NCBI GenBank assembly: GCA_030063045.1 | Contig: JAQSEB010000057.1 | Span: 558,001-622,000, forward strand | Length of the DNA: 64,000 nt | DNA from: Pratylenchus scribneri | Lineage: Eukaryota > Nematoda > Chromadorea > Rhabditida > Pratylenchidae | Direction of reading: 5' to 3' | Shown here: positions 23,079 through 36,107 of the stretch, piece after piece | Position numbering within the stretch: position 1 is the stretch's first letter | Layout of the letters: each line of letters begins with the position of its first letter | Notes under the pieces: generated by a model | Database searches by the model: none | What the model saw: the letters and a program-made list of their open reading frames with translations, nothing else | Told to the model about the DNA's origin: nothing | Translations under genes and position numbers: made by a program

Positions 23079-24427
23079 ATTGGATAAAATTTTGGTAATT
23101 CTCCATTGACTTTTTATTGGAGGAGGGGGGTACCATAAACAAATTTTATCTTACCATAAACCCTATCTCGTATCTACCCCCAGCCGAACCCTACCCTACC
23201 CCTAATACCCACCCGGTCTTACCCAAACCTAACACTACCGCTTCCCCAAATGTTAAATAAGGTTTGTAGGTGTATATTAGGGACAGGTTTTAGGGTAGGG
23301 TTAACTTAGACATTAAGGGTTTAGAATTCCTTCTCGTTTACTTTTTCAGTCCCTAAAGTATCGGGGGAGGCAGAATAATAAATCTTGAGGACCACCCACA
23401 CTAAAATTTTGCCACCCCCACTAAAAGTTTGCCCTCTCCTCGTTAACAGAGAGGTACCAAAATTTATATTTTATGCACGATCAATCTCTATCAACTATCA
23501 TATGATGAAAAAAAATTTAAATTATTTTTTAATTTCAAATCCTCTGATTTGTACTTTACTCATTATTAACCATTTTTCACTCTCATATTATATCCATTTT
23601 GTAAAAGTTTATGATTTAAAATGTATAAACATTCCATAAAAATGCAATTCAAATTTATAGTCTTAAATATATTTCAATGAATGTATATTACATACAATTT
23701 TTTTTCTATGTAAAAATTGAAATCTATATACTCAACAATTTATATAAATTTTATTTAATTTTATAATTATTGTTTATTTTTATTTGTGGCATAAATTTAT
23801 ATTAATTTTGGGAAAATATTATTTATCAAAATTTATTATTTTTGATATTTGGAATATTAGGCCTTTTTTAAATCTTATTCTATTCAGCACAGTTTAAGTA
23901 ACAGCTTAATAAATAAAGTTTTTTTAAAATACAGGTTTTCCTATCTGAAAAAATTTTGGATAAATTCAATGATTTTATGGGTGTCTTATTATATAACAAT
24001 CCTATAAAAAAATTCTCATGATTATTTTATTCTTTTAATTTATTTAATCAAAATTAATTTCTTTTCTAGTATTTTTAAAATGGATATTTTTTTCGTATTT
24101 TTTTTCTAAAATGTATTTTTAATTCAAACTTGTTAAAAATTTTCAAAATTTTTTTATATAAATTTACTTTCAAATTTTCTTTTCTAAATGGATTTGTGGT
24201 GTCATTTGATTTATGAAAAGTCCTCTGACAGTTGCCAACTTTAAAATTTGCATATTTTTAATCGTAAATATTTCAATTTTCCCTCCACTTCCTTCACCAA
24301 GGAGACAATTTACAGTTACTCTATTGGGAAAAAGGTGCACTTTTCTTAGTAGGTTATATTTAATTTTATTTAACCAAATTGGTGATAATAATACACAAAT
24401 TAAAAAATATTTTTCCATTCCTTATTT
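23079..24427. other. Gene-free stretch
   Basis: No gene recognised. Degenerate CCCTAA/CCTACC-like tracts lie at 23160-23300, followed by AT-rich sequence without splice or coding structure. Confidence 0.4.
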
Positions 24428-24495
24428 ATGTTGCGGCCAATACTGATTACCGGCCAAAACTGATTTTGGCCGGTAATCAGTATTGGCCGCAACAT
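24428..24495. repeat. Perfect 68-bp hairpin
   Basis: A 32-base arm starting 'atgttgcggccaatactgat' is repeated as its exact reverse complement after a 4-base loop (ctga). No mismatch is visible. It is GC-richer than its surroundings. Confidence 0.95.
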
Positions 24496-24826
24496 TTATA
24501 TAATAAGATTGGTTGGGCCCTGGGTAAGTTAAAGTTGATGCATTTTCAAAAATAATTCCGTTAATAGAGAGCGGATTTAAATTGAGAAATATTGATGAAA
24601 AAATCGCAAAAATATTAAAAATTGACAAAATATTAATAAAAATTTAATCTTAATTTTATCACAATTTTCAAAAAAATTTCCATACCCTCAATCATAAATT
24701 ATTAAAAAATGACAAAATCAAATCTTAAAATAATCTATTTTCGAAATTAGTATTCAAACTTTTCTTTTTATAATATTTTTATTAACCAGTAGTTCTCATC
24801 TTTTGCCATTATATTTGTATGGATGG

Positions 24827-26070
24827 TATTTAATTTGGCAAATAAATTATTGAAAATGGCAAATAGAGTATTTAATTTGGCAAATAGGATTTTTTGTCTC
24901 AAAAGTATTGAAAATGGCAAATAAATTATGGAAAATGGCAAATAGAGTATTTAATTTGGCAAATAGCAATAAAATTATCATTGCGTAGGAGGTGGGCGGG
25001 ATTTAGCCGGATATAGGGGGATTAAGGTGGATATACTTGGATTAGGCCGGATTAAGCATAGAAATGGAATAGAAATGGCCCGGAAGGCCACTGGAAGGTC
25101 GGGGAAGTGCCTGAGAGTGCGGAGGGATATAGGGGGATTAAGGTGGATATAAGGGGATTAAGGACCAAAATGATGGGATTAAGACGGGAAATGGGTAGGA
25201 AGTGATGGGGAAGCCTGCCGAAGGCATGTGGGCTGTCCAGGGGTGCGCGGGATATACCCGGATATAGGGGAGGTGGATTTAGGGGATTAAGCCGGATTAA
25301 GGCCTGGAATCGATGGGAAATAGCCCGGACGGCCCGTGAAAGGTCTGGGAGGAAGGCCCTGAGAATGCGTGGATATATCCGGATAAAGGGTATTAAGGTG
25401 GATTTGGGGGATTAAGCCGGATTAAGGCCTGGAATCGATGGGAGCGAGCTCGGTTTGGGCTGTTTTGCTTCCGGCTTCGCGAGATTCCTATGCTCCGAAC
25501 CCCTAACCCTAACCCTAGCCCATAACTAAGCTTAATCCGGCTTAATCCTCATATATCCACATTAATCCCCCTATATCCCGCGTGCTCCGAAACCCTAAAC
25601 CCCTAGCCCATAGATCTCATGCCGCCCATAACCATAACCCTAATCCCTAACTAAGCTTAATCTGGATTAATCCCCCTTAATCCATGTATATCCTCCTATA
25701 TCCGGGGCTAATCCCACGCTGTCTCCGGGCCTCTCTTACACTTCCCCGACATTCCTGTGGCATTTCGCATCCATTTCGGAGTTTAATCCTCCTATATCCA
25801 CCTTAATCCCCCTATATCCGGATATATCCCGCGCAATCTCAATCACTACTGCGACCTTCCACAGGCCCTACGGGCCATTTCCCATCAATTTCAGGGCTTA
25901 ATCGGGCTTAATCCCTCCATATCCACCTTAATCCCACTATATACACCTTAATCCCCCTATATCCGGCTATATCCCGCGCACCTCCTGCTCAATAATAATT
26001 TTATTGCTATTTGCCAAATTAAATACTCTATTTGCCATTTTAAATAATTTATTTGCCAAATTAAATATTT
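24827..26070. repeat. GC-rich palindromic satellite island
   Basis: The outer inverted arms are AT-rich ('ggcaaatagagtatttaatt' on the left, complement near 26010-26066). Inside, about 1 kb of GC-rich sequence carries degenerate units containing 'ggatatagggggattaaggt' and 'ggattaagccggattaaggc'. They are direct in the left half and reversed in the right half ('ccaccttaatccccctatat'). The centre (about 25495-25520) has a CCCTAACCCTAA tract. There is no coding frame. It is either a composite transposon carrying satellite DNA or a satellite seed. Confidence 0.8.
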
Positions 26071-26655
26071 CCCTATTTGTATTAATAGAAACAGAGGCTT
26101 AAAAAACATGAAAATCTGTAACTTTTCACAATTTTTAAAACACATTTTTATTCATTCTTTTCTTCATTTTGACTTTCATCCCCTGCAGAATTCATCCTAT
26201 CAATAAATTATTTGATATAAAGAAAATATAAATGTTCGTTGAGGCTTGGTCTTAAAAGAATTAAAATAAATAATAAATAAATATTCTATTCTTTTTTATG
26301 AATTCCGATGATTCAGTAATTTTGTATCGAATTTTCTAATTATTTAGAAAAATTTTCAAGTAGAATTTAAAAATATTTGAAAATTTTAATTAATGAATGA
26401 ATATTTTAATGATTTGCATGCGAATTTTCAAATAATTTCTTTCAAATCAAGAAAAGGCCAATTTTTATCGACAGGATATTTTTGGAAAATCAGACAACAT
26501 AAAAACGGAAACAAATAATAATATAATTGAAAAATAAAATATAAAAAGATGTATTAATGTTTGTGTACTTCACCAAAGAAAAAAGTAAATGATTGAAATT
26601 GAATTGATCAATCAAATCAATTCAGTCTCAATAATTGAAATTTACAACTCACTCA

Positions 26656-29600
26656 TCAGCCCCTTCCAATAAGCCGTGGCACTTTTTTGGCCAATTCACT
26701 GTTGGTAGCCCTTTTATTCGAATATTCTGGTCTTTTTCTCTTTCTTTCATTATTTGGCCAAATTTCGATGTATTTTCCCGCCCATTTGATTACATGTTCC
26801 TTTACTTCATTCAATTGCCTCTCCAATTCAGCAATCAATTGTTCCAATTTTATTTTCCCCTGAAGCAATTTTTCAATTCCTGCACTTAAACGTTCCACAC
26901 TCATTCGGCCTGAATTTTGATAGGCATTTAAATAGATAATATAAAAGTATTATTTTCTATATTATTTGGAGATATTAAAAGCGTAATAATTATATGGAAA
27001 ACAATACTTGAAAAAATTTTGACCATAGAAGAGATGGCAAAAACTCTTTTCATAATTTGAATAAAAATTCCAAATTTAATAATCAAAAAAATGTATTTAC
27101 GCATAAATTCCCTTCTTATATTTCAAATACATAAAAAACCAAACCTGAACACAGCCCTGTGCCTGTGTAGAAATGTGGACTGGCCAATGCATCGCCCACA
27201 ACTGCAACAATTATTGATTGATGCATTCGAATAGGCTGTTTCCATGTTCGAATGACCAAATCAAAGATGCCCTTGATTGGATCAATTTGCAATGTATCCT
27301 TGCTTGAAGCTGTGCTAATATCCCCATTTGCATCCAAATTTAGCTGATATTTTGGTGATGGAACGGTTTCCTGCTGTAAGGCCATCACATGCGCAAACAC
27401 GCATTTTGACCATTTCCAAAGCACTCTTTGCCTTAATTTGTCCATTTCTCCCATCAATGAGTTATTTGCCTTCTTTGCTGCTTCAATTTCCTTGAATAAT
27501 TCCAACATGGGCTTTGGCGTCACGTATGAGATGGAAATGAATTCGGCAGTCTCCAAATTGACGAACCTTTGCTCCCCATCAGCCTCCATTTTTGCAGCAA
27601 GTTCCTCAATAAGATGTTTAATTTCATTAGGAATTTGCCGACCATTTTTGCCATTAATCAACTCATCAAATTTCGCTGCCTTCAAAAATTTGGCCATTTT
27701 GCTCATTTCCGATTTCATTGAGCCACCTCGTTGAAATGTAATCCGAGTGTCGCCCTTCGGCTTCATAAATCGCGTTATCCCATAATTCCGTGGAGGGGAA
27801 CGTTGTTGGAGCATGTCGTCACTGTCTGTACGAAAAATATTTTTTGTCTATTTTTGTTTTGGTTAAAAAATTAGTGAGGCTTATTTAATTGATTTTATTT
27901 TAAAAAACACACCGAATAATTTATTTCTGAATTGATCATTTGCGCCGCCTGCACAAACAACCATATCCACGGGAATTTCCATTTTTAATGGACTTTGTTT
28001 GCTGCCTTTCTTGCTTTCCTTTTTGTTGAGTACGGCAACATAATGTTGTTTGACTGATTCATTTGTTGATTCCACTTCTTCCACGGAATATCCTAAAATT
28101 ACTTTTAATCTTTCATCACCAATTTTTTCCTTCACAAATTCGGCCAATTTTTGGAGTCTTTGCCTGACAATTGTTTCAAAATTGTTGATAGAAATCAATG
28201 CTCGATTTTCCCAAATTCCCGTTAGCCGTCCAATTTTGCCTATGCCAAAGAGTTTGTCAAATGTAGTGCCAAGCAGAAAGCGCATTTGTGCCAACCAATT
28301 CATATCGAAAACGACCACCTGGAATCGGGTTGGTTCATGCCTGGCATCCACAATGGTTACATCCTATTCAAATGAATATATTATAAATAATTTAGTTAAG
28401 AGGCAGAATCCGCCTTGAAAAATGCTCATTTCTATTTCTCTAATTCTAAATTATTATTTTACATTTTATCTTGATAATTATTCTTAAATATTTAATTTGC
28501 CGAAAAATGAAAATGTCCAAAAATTGTAGTAGTCAATGATTAATCCTAGCTATAAATCTTATAATAAAAATAAATAAATCACGTCAAAATTGTCATTTGA
28601 TATCGATTCTGTGCAATAACATAATTTTAAAATAAAAATTAAAAATCAGTTTAAATCGTTTAATATCCTTTAATTTAGAACTACCAGAGCAGAGGTTTGG
28701 ATTCAAAAAGGGTTCAAATCAAAATTGGTTTAGGTTTAAACAGTTCAATTTTAAATTAAATCGATAATTCATAGTCAGCCAAAAATCTGAATTATTCGTA
28801 TTTTTAAATTCTAAATTCATCAGGTATTATGCATAATGCTCAGCATTACACGAAAGAGAAAACATTTTTAGCCGAATGATTTACATTCTTTTACCGAAAA
28901 ATCACATTCTTTTGCCGAAGATCAATTTTTTTTTGATTATAACTATTTTGTGCTTGATCCTAGACCCCTAAAATAATTAGCAAATTTGTACTAGAGTTCA
29001 CCAAGACGTCGATTGATATATAGATTCTCTAGGTTTGGTTCAAAACTAAAAGAGTTATAAACCAAAAACCAAAATAAGATTAAACCGGAATAACACTTTT
29101 AATTTTGGACAAACCGTGAGCCGTGACAAATTATACATCAATCGACGCGTCTTGATGAGTTCTATAAAATGTGCTTAAGAGTTTATGGGTCAAATATTAA
29201 ACAAAAAAGTTATAATCAAAAAACTGATCTTTCGGCAAAAGAATGTAAATCTTTCGGCAAAAAATTGGCACAATTACGCGAAATGCCAATAACAATAATA
29301 AAAAAGAAAAAAAAACATGGATTACCATGCCAGCCATGAACAATTTGAAGGCAGTTAAAAGGCCAACCGGGCCTGCGCCTGCAATCAGTACACGATGGGG
29401 TGCCAAATTAACTGTATTACTTTTTGCAGGTTGCCGTTTTCCTCCATTGATGGCATTTTCCTTATTTTCTAAATTCAATGAATGCTTCTTTTGACAGTCA
29501 TTTATGCCATTGTTGTGTTTCGCCCAAATCTGTTCATTGATTAGTCCATCCAATTCGACACTTTGCAACATGGACAATTTCAATGCCACGGCAAGCAGTG

Positions 29601-29993
29601 TCCAATGTGCATCCTCCATAAAGGAATACAGATCAATTCGGGGCGATTCACCGGCATCAGAGAAAATATTTGCCATCAACTTTTTGCTGGCCATCACAAT
29701 TTCCATTTTCTTTTCCATTTTTAGATTCCCTTCTTCACTCAACCATTCTTTCTTTATTTCTTTTGGTCCTCCGATTTCCTTTATTCCAGGATTTTCCCTA
29801 ACGAATTCTGCCAGTTTCATTTGCAATTTTTGCACAGTTTTTTTGTATTCATTTATTGTGTTCGCCTTGAAGAGTTTTGGGCATTCACTGAGAATTTTGT
29901 ATTCCGAAATGTTCAACGTGCTACGCAATTTTAAATCGCCGATCCTCGCAATTTCTTCTAATTCTTTGATGCGTTCGGGCGTGAAATCGTCGC
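26656..29993 (-). CDS. FAD-dependent monooxygenase-like protein (5' end open)
   Basis: Minus-strand exons 29993-29326, 28363-27913, 27825-27145 and 26909-26656 join in phase, giving about 684 codons, and more upstream. Residues near the end of the first exon, 'HRVLIAGAGPVGLLTAFKL', are a dinucleotide-binding GxGxxG motif. It continues across the splice into 'VTIVDARHEPTRF', the acidic residue after strand 2. Exon 3 ends with 'VVGDALASPHFYTGTGL', the second FAD contact (GD...P...G) of aromatic-hydroxylase/MICAL-type flavoproteins. Before the FAD fold is a helical ~200-residue region; after it is a short coiled coil with a basic tail. Such enzymes use NADPH and O2 to oxidise a substrate, which cannot be told here. 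It lacks visible calponin-homology or LIM domains, so it is not a typical MICAL. The first exon (upstream of 29994, phase 1) was not found. A foldback sits in the largest intron. Confidence 0.78.
28845..29275. repeat. Foldback element in monooxygenase intron
   Basis: The outer arms 'tttacattcttttaccgaaa' (left) and 'ggcaaaagaatgtaaatc' (right) are inverted. The centre shares the 'atcaatcgacgcgtcttgat' motif with family B. It is confined to the intron between 28364 and 29325. Confidence 0.65.
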
Positions 29994-31716
29994 CTATGGG
30001 ATTACAATTTAAAAGGCAAATTTAAGCAGCAAATACTCCAACATTCAAAAATACAGGGGAGAAAAAATTGAAAAAAGTTTTAGAATAGGAATAAGCATCA
30101 ATTAGCTATGGAATATGAAAGCTTATGGAGAAGAATAGGAAGTCAAATAGCCTCACGGCTCAATCCCGAAAAATTTATAATTTTAAGGTGAATTCCTAAT
30201 TTAATTGATAAGATAATATTTTTTATGATTTTTAGTTAATTATATACATTTTTTTGGTTAAACATAATTAACAAAAATCACATCCATAATCTATATTTGA
30301 TTGATCCAAACAAATATTAAATTGTTTCAATTTCATTCAAATTATTATAAAATATTTTACATTTTTTAATAGAAAAGACCGGGTTTAAAGCCACAAGAGA
30401 AATTGCCAAGAAAAGGTGAAAATTCATTTTGGAGAATACGGGGGAATATTTTTGAATAAATTCAGTTCAAAGAGAATTTTAAATGGGACTGCAAATTGCA
30501 GAACTGAGCAGCCAGTTTATTTTTATATTAATTTCATGACGCAACTGCAAGCTGCAACTGTGCCCCATTGTTGTGCACGGGTGATCCCGTCTGGAGCTGT
30601 GGCACCGAGCCAGCAAAAAATTCACAAACTCTATTCTTTTTGCAAGATTTAATTTCCAAAATTCTATTTTTATGGGTGCGCTGCTTGACAATCTATACGT
30701 CTGTCCTGAGAAGCGATCACCCAAAACCAAAATACCCATTTCCTATCCCATATTCTTGCATTGTTTAGGAATGAATTCTGCCTCACCTCAACCCTGCACT
30801 TTGTTTATATGATCACATTTTTGTCTGATGATTGAGACGGCAAAATGGAAAACAAAGTTCATTATACATATAGGCACGAGATAAAAATTCGCGACATTTT
30901 TTTTATTGATTTAGCCAACATTTTTCGCGAAAAATAAAGCTAATTTGCAATGATATTTTTAATAGTTTTTAGATAAAAGTTGTTTAAAAAAGAGGGAATT
31001 AATTTTTTAGGATAAAAAAAATTGTATCTAAATTAATTGTGTTAACAATTTCATTTTAAAAATGTGCTATTTGTATCTGCAGAAACAATGGCATAAAAAT
31101 TTTCCACAATTTTAATATTAATACAGATTTTTATTCATTCTTTTCTTAATTTGTTATGCAAAATTAGTATTTAATTTTCTTGTCATCTTCCTAAATTAAT
31201 CATCTTCAATGCCGCATATTATATTTATTAATTATGGCAAATTGAAGGTTCAATGAATGCAATTTTGTTGATATTCACCATTTTTATAGTAATACTCATT
31301 TTTGGCTTGATCTGTTTTCGGCCAATCAATTTGAAAAATGCAAATTTGATTCGGTAAAATTCCTTCCAATAAACTTCACGGAATTCACAACTTAAATTTT
31401 ATTTAAATTAAATGAATTACAATTCTATTAAGAAAAATAATAGGGAAATTCGAGGCAGCGGTAATATTCACTGCAACAGCGGCCTTTATTTAATGATTCT
31501 AATTAGGTTCATAGTGATATATAATTATACTTGCTCATTTTTTGTGGTGATTCACCAATTATAATTTAATATTTCAATTCAATCGAATAATTTATTACAT
31601 GGCAGACGAAATTATTGATGCGATGAAAATTATGTTGATCAAAAATTTTAAAAGAAAAATTTTGATCTGATTATGAATATTAAATCATGCTTCTTTTTAT
31701 AAAATTAATTTAGCAT
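29994..31716. other. Intergenic, no gene recognised
   Basis: No convincing exons. The missing first exon of the monooxygenase-like gene may lie here, but no frame with a start codon and a phase-1 donor stood out. Confidence 0.35.
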
Positions 31717-33681
31717 TCATTCAATATAATAATCCACCAATCGTGATGCTAGTGGAATCGGCTGACCGGACAAAATTGTTTGATCATTCCTCGCCTGAAA
31801 ATGATATGTGTTCAAAATTTTGGAGTGAGTGAACGAGAAGGAAATGACGGTTCTAGTGCAGTTTGTGCGTCCAAAGGTCTTTTATGCGTCCAATGAAATG
31901 TTTAAGCGTCCAATCATAAAAATTTAAAAATCATATTTCGACAAATATAATAGTGAACATCTAATCCAATATTCATCCTTGAAGCCTAAATCCTGACAAA
32001 TTCAAAGTTAGCCTAGCTTACTCTAAAACCCATTATTCAAATCCTAAAACTAGCCATGCTCCTAGCTCTGAAACCTTGTCTTAATCTAAATCTTACGTAA
32101 AATCAAGTAACAAATTTGACTAACTTGGAAAATTAAGTCTCAAGATCGGACATAAGAATTAGGCTAGGCTGATCTAGGTTTTACGGTCAATTTAGGCTAG
32201 GTTAGGCTAGACTAGGTTAAGAAATTTGTGATTGGACGCTTAAACATTTCATTGGATGCATAATTGTTCGTACTGCGACACTTGCGGACCCGACATTTGC
32301 GGACGAAATGGTCTGGAGTCGAAGGCGGTAAAGCTGGAGTGACCTTGTTTATAGGATTTTATTAGGCATAAAATTAGCTACAAAATGACCTCAAAAGATT
32401 TAGCAAAATTTGAATATTCACCGAGTTATGGCCAAAAAACCGTCAAAATCGCAATTTTAATTAAATCAACGGTTTTTTGGCCATAATTCGGTAAATATTC
32501 AACACTGACCAAAACTTTTGATGTCATTTTGTAGCTAATTTTATGCCTAATAATATCCTATAAACAATGCCACTCCAGCTTTACCACCTTCAGCTCCAGA
32601 TCGTTTCGTCCGCAAGTGTCGGGTCCGCAAGTGTCGGCCAACCTAATTGTTTGATTGGACGTATAAAGCGCCATTGGACGCATAAAGGGACTTTGGACGC
32701 ATAAACTGCACTAGAACCGAAATGACTTCACTTACTTGTGTAGGAAATAGGCAACCGTGCTGATGCTGAGCACCAAAAAAAGCAAAAGGAAGAGGCAGAT
32801 GAAAAACAATTCCACCGCGCTCATACCATCATCGTTCAATTCCTCCAACACCGGCGGTTCGGGCAGTCCATCCGATGTGAAAAATTGTTCCGTGAAGAGG
32901 AATGGTTCATTTTGCACTTTGATGAACAATCTGTAATTGGTGGCCGGTGAAAGTTGATCGAATAAGACTGGCGATCTTAAAAATGGAGGAAAATGCACGA
33001 TTTTGAACATAAAAAAGCACATACTTCACATTCTTTTTCCATCCCGCCCGCACCCGACGATCCGAATTTTTAAAAATGCTGAAAAAATTGTTCCAAACAA
33101 AAATTTTAATTTTAATGCTTACTCCATGTCAATTTTGAGTGCCGGTCCATCCTGTGTGTCCCAGCTGATCACCACCGATGTCATATTCGGCAAAATTGTG
33201 AATGTGATATTTTGGACCATTTGAAGAGCTAAAAAATGTTGGAAATTTGTATTGGAATAATTTCAACAATAAAAAATGGACCAAAAAATACGAAACACTC
33301 CCAAAAGAAAACTCTTATAATAATGAATGATAATTATGTCTTTTAATAAATTTATTCAAGATCAATTTTATTCAAAAATAAAAATTTTAAAAATTTATAT
33401 GGAAATATTTGGTTTTTTTTGTCACCGAAATGTCGATTTTCGATTTCGTTAATTTTATTGGGACATCGAACTCATCCCTACCCCACCTCCGGAATTTTTA
33501 CAAAATCATTACTAATAAGGACGTTGAGAAATTTCACACTGCTGCGGGGCATTTTCGTCAATTCCTTCAATGCAGGCAACTCATTTTCCATTGGCATTTG
33601 CGTTGGCACATTCGGAATCGGCATTCCCATGCTCACTTCAAAGGTCAGGACGCCAAAAAGTAACGCAAAAATAATTGGCAT
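31717..33681 (-). CDS. Fibronectin-III single-pass membrane protein
   Basis: Exons 33681-33513, 33228-33123, 33078-33025, 32975-32736 and 31789-31717 join in phase, giving 213 residues. The N-terminus is a signal peptide ('MPIIFALLFGVLTFEVSMG'). The middle holds one fibronectin type III domain: 'SVVISWDTQDGPAL' carries the conserved Trp of strand B and 'LSPATNYRLFIKV' the Tyr of strand F. After an acidic linker comes one transmembrane helix ('FFICLFLLLFLVLSISTVAYF') and a short cytosolic tail. This is the layout of small adhesion or signalling receptors such as the FNDC5 type; orthology is not claimed. The exon 1 donor (33512) was chosen by phase. The last exon was chosen because it gives a sensible tail ending DYYIE; without it the frame stops after HK at 32732. 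The last intron holds an 870-bp nested transposon that starts 17 bases inside the donor. Confidence 0.7.
31849..32718. mobile_element. Foldback TIR element with nested second element
   Basis: The perfect 13-bp termini are GGTTCTAGTGCAG and CTGCACTAGAACC, followed by inverted repeats of 'gcgtccaa' words. The exact 8-bp duplication GAAATGAC lies at 31841-31848 and 32719-32726. It lies in the last intron of the FNIII gene. Confidence 0.9.
32269..32643. mobile_element. Foldback MITE, family C, nested
   Basis: The inverted arms contain 'acacttgcggacccgaca' on the left and 'gtcgggtccgcaagtgtc' on the right, with inner arms 'attaggcataaaattagcta' and its complement. It is flanked by exact TAATTGTT at 32261-32268 and 32644-32651. 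It sits inside the element at 31849-32718. A second copy is at 58428-58767. Confidence 0.9.
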
Positions 33682-34281
33682 TTTTGGAATTAGTATAATT
33701 AGAATATCTGTAAATGGAATTATTTGAATTTATGAAAAAATGAAAATTATTGTGATGAAGAAAATTGCTGTAAAAACAATTTTAGTAAATTCAATAATAA
33801 AATAGGAAAATTAACGAAAATTTATTTTATTTTTTTGATGATTAGAATTGAATGGAAAAAGCAAAAAAAAGGTAAATGAATAATGATTTGGTCAATTCGT
33901 CAATAATGTTAACATGGCAGAAGGAATCGTCTATTTATTAAAAATTCTAGTATAAAATAAAAATACGTCATTCATAAATAATCCCATCGAAAATATATGT
34001 AATTACTCAGCCTCTCAAATTATTACTTTTGATAGGAAAACTAATGTAATGGAAAACAAAATTATTAAATAATCATATTTGTAAAAATTTTTTATTCTAT
34101 CGATTGATTTGCAATTTCTTATCTGTTCTATTTTGTAATTCCAAAAATTTTTTAATTTGATTTCGAATGTATTCTAATTTGAATCTTCTAACTAAATTTT
34201 CAAATCCGTCAAAATATTTTCATCCATTCAAAATTTTTATTTAATTTTATACATTATGGTGAATTTTTTTATTTGTTGGCA

Positions 34282-34572
34282 TCATGTTACGAAAATGCCA
34301 ACAAAAATATATGAGCAAATGGCAATGCATATGATTATCACATTCACCAGTAAAATGGATTCAATACCGGGAAAGTTGAACAAATCGGTCACTGTGGCTG
34401 TGATCATCCAATGTGGATGCTGGATTGAGGCACGGATTATCAGGTAACAATGGCAAAGAGAAATGATCCAAATGAAGAGCAAATGGCCAATCACATAGGT
34501 TCCAGAAAGAAACCGCCCCAAATATGAACAATGGGAAATTGGTGTCATTTTGCTGTTTATATTCCAAATCAA
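34282..34572 (-). pseudogene. Possible chemoreceptor exon relic
   Basis: The open frame has two strongly hydrophobic segments: one around 'YVIGHLLFIWIISLCHCYLI' and one around 'LLVNVIIICIAICSYIFVG', the latter followed by a possible GTAACA donor. This pattern suits transmembrane helices 4-5 of a nematode 7TM receptor. A short related stretch occurs at 17041-17095. No neighbouring exons were found, so I treat it as a relic or an orphan exon. Confidence is low. Confidence 0.3.
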
Positions 34573-34779
34573 TTTTATTGGAAGAATATTTTATATAAAA
34601 AATGAATTTTACTGGATTCTGTTGTGTTATATTGATCGTGATGTTATTCATTGTAGTATATATTCTTTTAATTTAAATAAAACTAAATCAATCTTTAATA
34701 TGATCACTGATAAGATAATCTTAATTAAAATAAAAACAATTAAATGGAATTTATTTAAAAATTTTTTTGCCGTTTTTTT

Positions 34780-35177
34780 AGGTGCTATGTCGTTTTCTGA
34801 ATAGTGCAAATGTGAACGTTTTCTAATTCTAATAAATCATAAACCGGTTTTAGGCCTTACAAAGCTCATATCATTTTATAAATCTCATCGAGACGCATTG
34901 ATTGGTATATAAATTGTCATGGTTTGGCCCAAAATTAGAGGGTATTAAACTGTTCAAAACAATTTTCCAATCTTTGGTTTAAAACTATTTAATTTTAGCC
35001 CAAACCATGACAATTATTTACCCATTCGATGCGTCTCGATGAGATCTACAAAATGGTATAAGGTTTTGTCTAAAATCAGTTTCAAATTTCTTATAGGTCG
35101 AAACGTCCACATTTGCACAATTCAGGAAACGCCCACATTTGCACGGTCCTTTGTCTATTCAGGAATCGACTTCGTAC
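34780..35177. mobile_element. Foldback MITE, family B
   Basis: Closely related to 21996-22416: it starts 'aggtgctatg' and its arms contain 'ctcatcgagacgcattgat' and 'gcgtctcgatgagatctac'. The flanking GTTTTTTT at 34772-34779 and 35178-35185 fits an 8-bp duplication, though this is a low-complexity word. Confidence 0.7.
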
Positions 35178-36107
35178 GTTTTTTTATACAAATTAATTTT
35201 TAATGAACAAATTAAGTAAATAATCTATCTCAAAATTCTAAATAAAATTCAGGCATAAAATTTATAGGGTAAATTCAATTCACAATATTTGCTGAACATT
35301 TATTTAGAAAGAAATTAATTTTAAAGTGGGTAAATCCATTAAAATCATTCATCAGCAGAGTTCTTTTATTTATCTGAAAATTAATTTAATTTTATAAAAC
35401 ATTTTACTCGATATATTTGGTGAACTTTTCATTAAGCTGCTAATATGCTTTGCTTGGAATTATGTACGCTTGATTTGAAAATTAAATTTTAATTATGTTG
35501 GGTTTAAATGGAAGTGTTGATAGAATATTTTTTTATTAAAAAAAATTCCAAACATGGCAGATGGAAAATTTTCCTTCTTTATGGTGCAAATTATCAAGTT
35601 AAAATTTGCTATGAATAAATGATAGTTGAATCCTTTATTAAAATGGTAATTTTGAGAAAAGAAAAATTAGTGAAATTTAATTACAAATTCTATCAAAAAT
35701 TGTCCTAATATAATTTTTGGTTTTGTTGAAATAATTCATTTCCCAAAAACAATTATGATTTCAATTAAAATTACCTACCTTTACATGGAATATAGCAAAA
35801 TTTATTGAGTAAATACCGTTTAATTTTTAAATAAAGAAAAGCCATTCTTAGAGGACATTTAGGGCTTTCGAATGAAATATCGCTCTATCTTAATTGCTTG
35901 GTTTCTTCTTTCTTGTTTATAGAGTATTTACAGTATATAAGATCAAAAAAAATTTTTGATGAAGATTTAAAGATAGTAAAAAACATTTCAAAATACAGAA
36001 AAATCGACTAAATTTATAATAAATCATAATGGAATTTTTCCGAGCCATTAATATAATATTTATTCATGATATTGGATTTAATTCATATCTTTCAAATCAT
36101 AAAATTG
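35178..36107. other. Intergenic, no gene recognised
   Basis: AT-rich sequence with no supported feature. Confidence 0.35.

Noticed and set aside
29504..30025. Long plus-strand frame opposite the monooxygenase-like exon
   Set aside because: Antisense shadow of a conserved exon; its product has no recognisable feature.
30416..30770. Possible first exon of the monooxygenase-like gene
   Set aside because: Open frames exist on both strands, but none gives a start codon with a phase-1 donor toward 29993.
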